Source of the DNA: Streptomyces sp. GS7
GTDB taxonomy: Bacteria; Actinomycetota; Actinomycetes; Streptomycetales; Streptomycetaceae
NCBI RefSeq assembly: GCF_009834125.1
Contig: NZ_CP047146.1
Coordinates: 5,511,501-5,575,500, forward strand
Length of the DNA stretch: 64,000 nucleotides
Reading direction: 5' to 3'
Shown here in pieces: positions 58,569 through 64,000 of the stretch (position 1 is the stretch's first letter; every line of letters starts with the position of its first letter). Both the position numbers and the translations under genes were made by a program. Under the pieces are notes generated by a model. That model saw only the letters and a program-made list of their open reading frames with translations. It did no database searches and was not told where the DNA came from.

Positions 58569-60128
58569 TCAGCGGCGGGTCACCGGCGGAGCGAGGGCGT
58601 CCGCCAGCGCCGCCCGGTCCAGCTTCCCGTTGGCGTTCAGCGGGAGGGCGTCCAGCGCGGTGAGGGTGGCCGGGACCATGTAGGCGGGCAGGCGGGCGCG
58701 GAGGGCGGTGCGGAGGTCGTCCTCGGCGGCGGGGGCGACGCCGGTGGTGTAGGCGGCGGTCAGTTCGGTGCCGGCGGGGGTGGCCCGCGGCAGCACGGCC
58801 GCGTCGAGGACGCCGGGAAGGGCGCGCAGTGCGGCCGCCACCTCGCCCAGCTCCACGCGGTAGCCGTGCACCTGTACCTGCTGGTCGTCGCGCCCGAGGT
58901 GGACCAGCGGCGGCTCGCCGGGCGGGCCGCCGGCGGCGGGGCCGACCCGGTCGCCGGTGCGGTACCAGTGCGCGTCGGTGAGCGGGGTGGCGGGGTCGTA
59001 GGGGGAGGTGTCGGGGGCGAGGAAGCGGCCGGCGTCGTCGGTCGGGTCGAGGTAGCCGGGGAAGCGCTGCGTTCCGCGCACGCACAACTCGCCCTGGTGG
59101 ACGAGTACTTCGAGGTCCGGGTGCGGGGCGCCGATGGGCACGGTGCCGTTGGCGGGCTCCGGCCAGGCGGTGCGGTCCGCGGGGAGGCGGTAGGTCACGC
59201 AGGTGACGGTCAGTTCGGTCGGACCGTAGGCGTTCTCCACCGTGCTGTGCGGGGCGGCCTGCCGCCAGGCGTCGGCCTGCGGGAGGGTGAGCGGTTCGCC
59301 GCAGAACATGCTGCTGCGGAGGGTGGGCAGGGCGGCCGGCCGGAGGGCGCGCAGACGGTGGGCGAGGGAGATGGCCGAGGGGACGGAGTTCCAGTGGGTG
59401 ATCGCCCGGCGGTTGATGAAGCGGACCGGGGACAGGAGTTCCCCGCGGGACGGTACGACGAGGGTGGCGCCGCTCCCCCAGGCGGTGAACATGTCGTGTA
59501 CCGAGGGGTCGAAGGTCAGCTCGAAGGTCTGCGAGAAGCGGTCGCCGGGGCCCGCGGCGTGGCGCGGGACGACGTGGGCGAGGTAGGCGCGGATGTTGCG
59601 GTGCTGGATGGGGACGCCCTTGGGGACGCCGGTCGAGCCCGAGGTGAAGAGGATGTAGGCCAGGCCGTGCGGGCGGACGGGGTCGACGGCCGGGAGCGGT
59701 TGCGGTGCCAGGGCGAGGAGTTCGGTGTCGGTGAGGGTGAGGGTCGGGGCGCCGAGCCGGGCGGTGGGTGCGGGGGTGGAGTCGGCGAGGACGGCGTCGA
59801 GTCCGGCCGCGGCGGCGATCGCGGCGTTGCGCTCGGGCGGGAAGGCGGGGCCGAGCGGGACGGCGGTGGCGCCCAGCCGCTGGATGGCGAGGTATCCCGC
59901 GTAGGCGACGGCGGTACGGGCGGCCAGCAGCCCGACGCGGCGGGGCGGCGCCCCTGTGCCGAGGTGCCGGTGGAGCCGGGCCGCCAACGCGTCGACCGCG
60001 GCGGCCAGTTCGTGGTAGGTGAGGGCGATCTCGCCGACTTCCAGGGCGGGTTGGGTGCCGTGGCGGGCGGCGGAGGCGGCGAACCAGTCGTAGAGGGTCT
60101 GCGGTGCGGCCAGGGGCGGCGTGCTCAT
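58569..60128 (-). CDS. Free-standing amino-acid adenylation enzyme (NRPS A-domain type)
   Basis: 519 aa. Core motifs: A3 LAYILFTSGSTGVPKG, A4/A5 ELTFDPSVHDMFTAWGSG and ENAYGPTELTVTC, A7 WYRTGDRV, A8 LGRDDQQVQVHGYRVELGEV, A10 PLNANGKLDRAAL. No carrier or condensation domain is attached. FDPSVHD places Asp at the alpha-amine-binding position, so an amino acid rather than a fatty acid is expected; the exact residue is not deducible. Its ATG overlaps the PPTase stop (ATGA). It presumably loads the carrier protein at 63055 or the carrier domain at the window edge. Confidence 0.88.
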   Translation of the reverse strand: MSTPPLAAPQTLYDWFAASAARHGTQPALEVGEIALTYHELAAAVDALAARLHRHLGTGAPPRRVGLLAARTAVAYAGYLAIQRLGATAVPLGPAFPPERNAAIAAAAGLDAVLADSTPAPTARLGAPTLTLTDTELLALAPQPLPAVDPVRPHGLAYILFTSGSTGVPKGVPIQHRNIRAYLAHVVPRHAAGPGDRFSQTFELTFDPSVHDMFTAWGSGATLVVPSRGELLSPVRFINRRAITHWNSVPSAISLAHRLRALRPAALPTLRSSMFCGEPLTLPQADAWRQAAPHSTVENAYGPTELTVTCVTYRLPADRTAWPEPANGTVPIGAPHPDLEVLVHQGELCVRGTQRFPGYLDPTDDAGRFLAPDTSPYDPATPLTDAHWYRTGDRVGPAAGGPPGEPPLVHLGRDDQQVQVHGYRVELGEVAAALRALPGVLDAAVLPRATPAGTELTAAYTTGVAPAAEDDLRTALRARLPAYMVPATLTALDALPLNANGKLDRAALADALAPPVTRR

Positions 60129-60763
60129 GCGGGCGGTCCGGCTTTCTCGTGGTCGTCAGGATCGGTGAAGGCGCAGCTCAGCGGCACGGAGGAGTGGTCG
60201 CGGAGGCTGATCCAGCGGTAGCCGCCCCAGCGTCCGGTGCGGGCGCCGGGCGGGATGCCGATGGTCCAGGGGCGGCCGGCGAGCCCGGCTCCGGCGGCCT
60301 TGACGCAGGCTTCCTGGGCGGTCCAGACCCAGGCCACCTCCTCGGCTGCGCGCGCCGGGGGCAGGGCGGCGAGCCGCGGGGCGTGCGCGGGCAGCAGCCG
60401 CCGGGTGAAGGACGCGGTGACGGCGGGGGCGGGGCGCTGCACGTCCACGCCGAGGTCGCGGCCGAGGGCGAGCCCGGCGGCCGTCGCGCCCGGGGTGTGG
60501 GAGATGCTGACGCCGATGCCGGGGTGGCCGCGCAGGGCGGGCTTGCCGCGCCGGTCCCGGGCGATCTCGGCGTCGGCCAGCTCCGGCCGGATCGCGGTCA
60601 GCAGCTGCCGCAACAGGCCGCGTCCGGAGAGGAATTCGCGGATGCGCCATTCGGGCAGGGTCGCCGCCCGGCGCAGATCGTCGCGGTGCCGGCTGGGCTC
60701 GTGCCGTGTCCCGGTCACGGTGCTCACCCAGACCCGGTCCGCGACCTGGAGCGGGCCGGTCAC
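60125..60763 (-). CDS. Sfp-type 4'-phosphopantetheinyl transferase
   Basis: 212 aa. GIGVSISHTPGATAAGLALGRDLGVDVQ (magnesium-binding Asp pair, Gln where Glu is usual) and EEVAWVWTAQEACVKAAG (W-x3-E-A-x2-K) are the family motifs. It converts apo- to holo-carrier proteins with CoA. GTG 60763 overlaps the upstream dehydrogenase stop (GTGA). Placement inside the operon, between dehydrogenase and adenylation genes, marks the carrier proteins here as its substrates and the locus as specialised metabolism. Confidence 0.88.
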   Translation of the reverse strand: MTGPLQVADRVWVSTVTGTRHEPSRHRDDLRRAATLPEWRIREFLSGRGLLRQLLTAIRPELADAEIARDRRGKPALRGHPGIGVSISHTPGATAAGLALGRDLGVDVQRPAPAVTASFTRRLLPAHAPRLAALPPARAAEEVAWVWTAQEACVKAAGAGLAGRPWTIGIPPGARTGRWGGYRWISLRDHSSVPLSCAFTDPDDHEKAGPPA

Positions 60764-61902
60764 GGGAGGGTGCCCGGCCGGGCCAGTGCGGCGAGGACGG
60801 ACTCGGCGGCGTCCGCGACGGTGCCGAGGACGACCTCGGTCGCCCCTCCCCCGATGCCGAACAGTGCTGCCTGGGCGCGGAGTTCCTGAACGCCGCCGGT
60901 GGTGAACCCGGCCGCGCCCCAGAGCCGGCCGCAGGTGTCGAGTACGTGATGGACGGTGGCACCGGCGGCGGCCTTGAGGGTGGCGGCGGCCGTGGCGTCG
61001 TAACGGAATGCCACCGCGTCCGACAGGTCCGCGACGAGCGCCCGCAGTTCGCTTGCCCGGACCAGGCAGGACGCGAAGCGCTGGCGGACCGCGTCCAGGT
61101 CCCACAGGGTGCCGTCGCCGTGGGCGCGTCGGGTGAGGTGGCGGTGGGTGTCCGCCAGCACCCGGCGGCAGAGGGCGACCGCCCACTGGGCGCCGGCGAG
61201 CCGTTCGGTGGCGATGTGGCGGGCGAAGAGCGGCAGCCCGAAGCCGGTCCGGCCCAGTATGTGGTCGCGGCCGAGCCGGACGCCGTCGAACGCGAGGTGT
61301 CCGGTGCCCGCGTCGGCGAAAAGGGCCGAGTCGGCGGGGCGGACGGTGACGCCGGGGGTGCCGGCGGGGACCAGGACCCAGGTGAAGTGGGTGAAGTGGC
61401 GGCCGGGGCGGTGCCGGGCCAGGACGAGGAAGTGGGCGGCGGTGGTGGTGTTGGCGATCCAGTTCTTCTCGCCGGTGAGGGTCAGCCCGTCGTCGTCGAG
61501 CGTGACGCGGGTGCGCAGGGCGGTGAGGTCGGTGCCCGCGGTCACGTCGGTGGCGGCCAGGGCGACGGTGGCCCGGCCCGCGAGGGCGCCGTCCAGTGCG
61601 TGGTGGGCGCGGCGTTCCCGGCCGACCGCCAGGAGGGGTAGTGCGGTGGCGAGTTGGACGCTGACGGACAGTGTGGCGGCGAGCGAGAAGCGGGCGTCCA
61701 CGGCGCCGAGGAGTTCGGCGAGGCCGTCGGGGTCCGGTCCGGTGCGGGGGTCGCCGCCGCGGTAGGCCCGGGTGAGCAGGCCCGCCCCGCCGAGGGCGCG
61801 CCAGACTTCGGCGCCGGTGGCGGTGGGCGGCAGGGCGTCGAGGGCGGCGCCGTCGGTGGCCGGGGGGCCGGGCGGGTCCACCGGGTGCCGGGTGTCAGGC
61901 AA
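60760..61902 (-). CDS. Acyl-CoA dehydrogenase family flavoprotein (acts on carrier-bound substrate?)
   Basis: 380 aa. FAD-binding middle ALAATDVTAGTDLTAL and LTGEKNWIANTTTAAHFLVLARH, the loop GFGLPLFARHIATERLAGAQWAVALCRRVL, and a C-terminal four-helix domain ending with the GAAGFTTGGVQELRAQAALFGIGGGATEV segment, which resembles the ACAD end (arginine plus GG-T-E). TTG 61902 overlaps the upstream stop by 8 bp and has AGGGGG about 6 nt before it. In clusters with a free A-domain and carrier protein such enzymes oxidise the carrier-bound aminoacyl or acyl group. Confidence 0.85.
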   Translation of the reverse strand: MPDTRHPVDPPGPPATDGAALDALPPTATGAEVWRALGGAGLLTRAYRGGDPRTGPDPDGLAELLGAVDARFSLAATLSVSVQLATALPLLAVGRERRAHHALDGALAGRATVALAATDVTAGTDLTALRTRVTLDDDGLTLTGEKNWIANTTTAAHFLVLARHRPGRHFTHFTWVLVPAGTPGVTVRPADSALFADAGTGHLAFDGVRLGRDHILGRTGFGLPLFARHIATERLAGAQWAVALCRRVLADTHRHLTRRAHGDGTLWDLDAVRQRFASCLVRASELRALVADLSDAVAFRYDATAAATLKAAAGATVHHVLDTCGRLWGAAGFTTGGVQELRAQAALFGIGGGATEVVLGTVADAAESVLAALARPGTLP

Positions 61903-63058
61903 AGCCGACCCCCTGGTCGCGCAGCGCCAGCCGGCCGTCGGCGAGATGGAGGCGGTCGTTGCTGTAGTTGAGGGCCGCGGAGCGCAGGTCCCGAAGGGCG
62001 CGTTCGAGGCGGGTGGGTGAGTCCTGGAGGTAGCCGTGACGCAGGCCGAGGGCGGTGACCAGGTCGTCGACGGCGGCGTGGCACTCCTCGGCGGCGGTGA
62101 TCTTGAGCGCGTTGAGCTGGAGCTGCCGCGCGGGGACGGAGAGGTCCTGGCCCGACTCCAGTGTCCTCAGGGTCTGTTGGAGGAGTGCGTGGACGGTGTC
62201 CAGCCGCTTCCGGGACCGGGAGAGGCGGGTGAGCAGCAGTTCGGAGGAGAGGTCGAAGCGCTCCCGGCCGGAGGGGCTGCGCAGCAGCCGCAGGACGCGG
62301 GAGAGCGCCCCGGCCGCCGTGCCGAGCCAGACCGCGGACCAGCCGGTGTGGGCGAGCGGGCCGAAGACCTCGGCGGCGATGCGGTGGAACCCGCCCTGCT
62401 CGCCGACCACTTGATGGGCCGGGACACGGCCGGTCAGCCGCAGGGCGACGCTGTGGCTGGCCCGCATTCCCATGGGCTGCCAGTCGCCGGAGGGGGTGAT
62501 CTCGACTTGGTCGCGGTGGGCGAAGACGAGGGACACCTCGTCGGCCGTGGCGTCCTGGCTCGGACTGCGCATGGTGACGAGGAAGCCGTCCGCGTGGGTG
62601 CCGCCGGTGACGATCGGGGCGAAACGGTCGAACGCCAAGGTTCCGTCGGTTTCGGCGAGTTGGGCATGGGCGCTGAGCAGGTGCCCGCCCTTGCCGGTCT
62701 CGGTGGTGACGGAGGCGAGATAGAGTTCGCCGGCCGCGACCCTGGGAAGGAGTTCCTTGCGCAGCCGTGCGCCGCCGTGGTGGACCAGTGCCGCGGACTG
62801 CTGGCAGTGCATGGCGAAGACCATGCCGACGGACATGTCGCTCCGGCCCAGGGCCTGTGCCGCGGTCACCAACTCCCGTACGGATCCATCGAGTCCGCCG
62901 TATGCGGCGGGTACCAGCAGGCCGAGCAGGCCGGTGCGGCGCAGCGCCGCCAGGGCGTCCACCGGGAAGGCGGCGGCCCGGTCGGTGTCGGCCGCGTACC
63001 GCTCGGTGACCTCGGCGACCTCGGCCAGGCGGTCGGCCAGGGCGAGCGGGCCGCTCAT
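61895..63058 (-). CDS. Acyl-CoA dehydrogenase family flavoprotein, second
   Basis: 387 aa. LRRTGLLGLLVPAAYGGLDGSVRELV, MSVGMVFAMHCQQSAALV, YLASVTTETGKGGHLLSAHAQL (FAD contact) and WQPMGMRASHSVALRLTG identify the fold. The C-terminal helices (ALNYSNDRLHLADGRLALRDQ) differ from canonical dehydrogenases, so it may be an oxidase, monooxygenase-like or dehydratase-assisting member. ATG 63058 overlaps the carrier-protein stop (ATGA). It shares little with the 60760 enzyme, so the pair is not a recent duplication. Confidence 0.85.
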   Translation of the reverse strand: MSGPLALADRLAEVAEVTERYAADTDRAAAFPVDALAALRRTGLLGLLVPAAYGGLDGSVRELVTAAQALGRSDMSVGMVFAMHCQQSAALVHHGGARLRKELLPRVAAGELYLASVTTETGKGGHLLSAHAQLAETDGTLAFDRFAPIVTGGTHADGFLVTMRSPSQDATADEVSLVFAHRDQVEITPSGDWQPMGMRASHSVALRLTGRVPAHQVVGEQGGFHRIAAEVFGPLAHTGWSAVWLGTAAGALSRVLRLLRSPSGRERFDLSSELLLTRLSRSRKRLDTVHALLQQTLRTLESGQDLSVPARQLQLNALKITAAEECHAAVDDLVTALGLRHGYLQDSPTRLERALRDLRSAALNYSNDRLHLADGRLALRDQGVGFA

Positions 63059-63309
63059 GCGGAGACCTTGTCGGGGAGCTGGTCGGCGATCACGCGCCAC
63101 AGGCTGCCGGCGGTGGCGAAGGTGGTGTCGTTGAGTTCGTCGTCCGGCAGGGAGATGCCGAACGTGTCCTCTATGGCGAAGAGCAGCTCGATCGCCTGCA
63201 TGGAGTCGACGCCGAGCCGGCGCAGGTCGGTTTCGGGGGTGAGGGCGGCCTCGCCGGGGCCGGCGTGCTTGAGGAAGGGGCGGAGGAGTGCGGTGAAGCG
63301 GGGGTCCAT
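63055..63309 (-). CDS. Acyl carrier protein
   Basis: 84 aa stand-alone carrier. DLRRLGVDSMQAIELLFAIEDTFGISLPDDEL is the carrier signature, with Ser36 (DSM) the phosphopantetheine site. Four-helix ACP length. ATG 63309 has AGGAGA about 9 nt upstream. It is the first fully contained gene of the coupled run ACP, two dehydrogenases, PPTase, A-domain. Confidence 0.92.
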   Translation of the reverse strand: MDPRFTALLRPFLKHAGPGEAALTPETDLRRLGVDSMQAIELLFAIEDTFGISLPDDELNDTTFATAGSLWRVIADQLPDKVSA

Positions 63310-63338
63310 GGGGGTGCGTCTCCTGTTCGGGGAGGGGC

Positions 63339-64000
63339 TCAGCGGGCGATACGGCAGAGGTCGTCGACGCGGCGGAGGTTCTCCGGGATCAGTTCGTCGG
63401 CGTCGAGTTCCCGGCCCAGCGCGCTCTCCAGCTGCTCGATGATCTCGACCAGCCGGAAGGAGCTGAAGGAGGGGAAGGAGTCGAACGGCGCTCCGGCGAG
63501 GAGTTCTGACGGGGCGACACCGAGCACCGCGCCGGCGACGGCGGCCACCTGCCGGCGCAGCTCGTCGTCGGGGGCGGGGGCGGCCGCCCGTTCCGGTACC
63601 ACGCCGAAGACCGTACGGTCGGCGGCGAGGACGGCGCGCAACCGGTCGACGACGCCAGGGGGTTCGGCCCGGCCGCGGGAGACCCGGCGGTGGGCGAGGT
63701 AGGTCTGCTCGACGACCTTGTCCCAGGCGCGCAGGTGTTCCGCCTCCGGGCCGGGTCCGGGCCCGTCGACCCGGCCGGAGAACAGGGCGCGGTAGGTGGC
63801 GTGCAGCTTGCGCGTACGGGCCAGCAGCCAGGTCTCCACGGTGAGTTGCCCGATGGCGCGGGCGCGGTCCGGGCAGCGGTCGTAGGCGTCGAGGTAGGCG
63901 TCGACGGCCGTCCCGTCCAAGGTCGGCGCGGGCGGCAGCGCGGCGATCGGGGGCGGCTCCGCCGGGGCCAGCTCGACGACTTCGGCCGCCGCGATACCCG
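63339..64000 (-). CDS. C-terminal part of a carrier-domain protein (runs off right edge)
   Basis: 220 codons are visible, in frame from the window edge to the TGA at 63339-63341; the N-terminus is missing. The visible part has a Pro/Ala linker, a helical region (VDAYLDAYDRCPDRARAIGQ...LVKxxHATYRALF-like) and a C-terminal carrier-like domain: DDELRRQVAAVAGAVLGVAPSELL then FPSFSSFRLVEIIEQLES. The usual Asp before the phosphopantetheine Ser is replaced (S-S-F instead of D-S-L), so it is an atypical carrier or a degenerate one. It ends 30 bp before the ACP gene and belongs to the same operon. Confidence 0.7.
   Translation of the reverse strand, partial: GIAAAEVVELAPAEPPPIAALPPAPTLDGTAVDAYLDAYDRCPDRARAIGQLTVETWLLARTRKLHATYRALFSGRVDGPGPGPEAEHLRAWDKVVEQTYLAHRRVSRGRAEPPGVVDRLRAVLAADRTVFGVVPERAAAPAPDDELRRQVAAVAGAVLGVAPSELLAGAPFDSFPSFSSFRLVEIIEQLESALGRELDADELIPENLRRVDDLCRIAR

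Noticed and set aside
58352..58663. Possible small plus-strand gene downstream of the Trypco1 gene (MVVHWIPPRR...)
   Set aside because: No SD, Pro/Gly-rich composition, overlaps the 3' end of the adenylation gene; nothing to support translation. The gap 58284-58568 is left unannotated.
58569..64000. Assignment as a pyrrole-2-carboxyl or aminomalonyl-carrier pathway
   Set aside because: The A-domain specificity residues cannot be decoded reliably by eye and a hydroxyacyl dehydrogenase is not visible, so the specific product was not claimed.

Overview
The window is 64 kb of very GC-rich, gene-dense actinomycete DNA and almost certainly comes from a Streptomyces (or close relative) chromosome. 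The evidence is the strong third-position GC bias, the frequent GTG/TTG starts, the many secreted proteins, family content such as LCP, TerD, GIDE, PP2C/SpoIIE and LLM/F420 enzymes, and exactly two genes that I find carrying the rare TTA leucine codon. No rRNA, tRNA, CRISPR array or intact insertion sequence was seen. The only possible mobile-element trace is a short degenerate fragment near 600-750.

Layout. 1-5.2 kb: end of a secreted protein, an F420-type oxidoreductase, an alpha/beta hydrolase coupled to a cytochrome P450, and a xi-class glutathione transferase. 5.4-7.7 kb: a probable sulfur-responsive locus, with a cysteine-containing leader peptide ahead of the transferase, an Rrf2 regulator and an SfnB/DszC-like flavoprotein. 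7.7-11.3 kb: an iron-uptake operon (fused EfeUO plus Tat-exported EfeB) behind an iron-box palindrome. 11.4-13.3 kb: a hydrolase and an aldo/keto reductase. 13.7-19.7 kb: a run of exported proteins, namely two seven-bladed RCC1 propellers, a Cys-rich small protein, two paralogous proteins sharing an unrecognised four-cysteine domain, and a PASTA-like protein. 20.6-21.05 kb: an isolated 53-residue Trp/Gly-rich peptide with its own promoter and terminator. 21-27 kb: acyl-CoA ligase/TetR pair, GIDE protein, LysE exporter and a phospholipase C-type phosphoesterase. 27.2-29.7 kb: a second EfeB/EfeO pair without EfeU.

30-37.2 kb: a membrane protein behind a BlaI-like palindrome, a methyltransferase, and a translationally coupled PLP-enzyme operon (Y4yA-type decarboxylase fold, cysteine-synthase/rhodanese fusion, cysteine-desulfurase-like enzyme) with a TTA codon, next to a lactate-monooxygenase-type flavoprotein. 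37.5-43.3 kb: an exported VWA protein and its membrane partner, a small secreted protein and two PP2C phosphatases. 43.5-55.5 kb: GT-C glycosyltransferase, ArsR-MgtA pair, a Gly-rich-tailed membrane protein, LCP ligase, TatA, a TTA-containing membrane protein, TerD, a GlsB-type protein and a zinc alcohol dehydrogenase. 55.6-58.3 kb: YjbR protein, a zinc-ribbon SDR, an 8-bp x 12 tandem repeat and a Trypco1-type protein. 58.6-64 kb: a coupled operon (carrier protein, two acyl-CoA dehydrogenases, Sfp-type PPTase, free-standing adenylation enzyme) that looks like the edge of a natural-product cluster running off the right end.

Themes: iron (two efe loci), sulfur (leader peptide/Rrf2/SfnB, and separately the PLP/rhodanese operon), export and cell surface, and specialised metabolism. 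The items most worth a second look are the secreted RCC1/four-cysteine-domain cluster, the Trp/Gly peptide, the TTA-containing PLP operon, the two matching BlaI-like boxes 24 kb apart, and the right-end carrier-protein operon. All family names are from reading motifs by eye; no database search was run.
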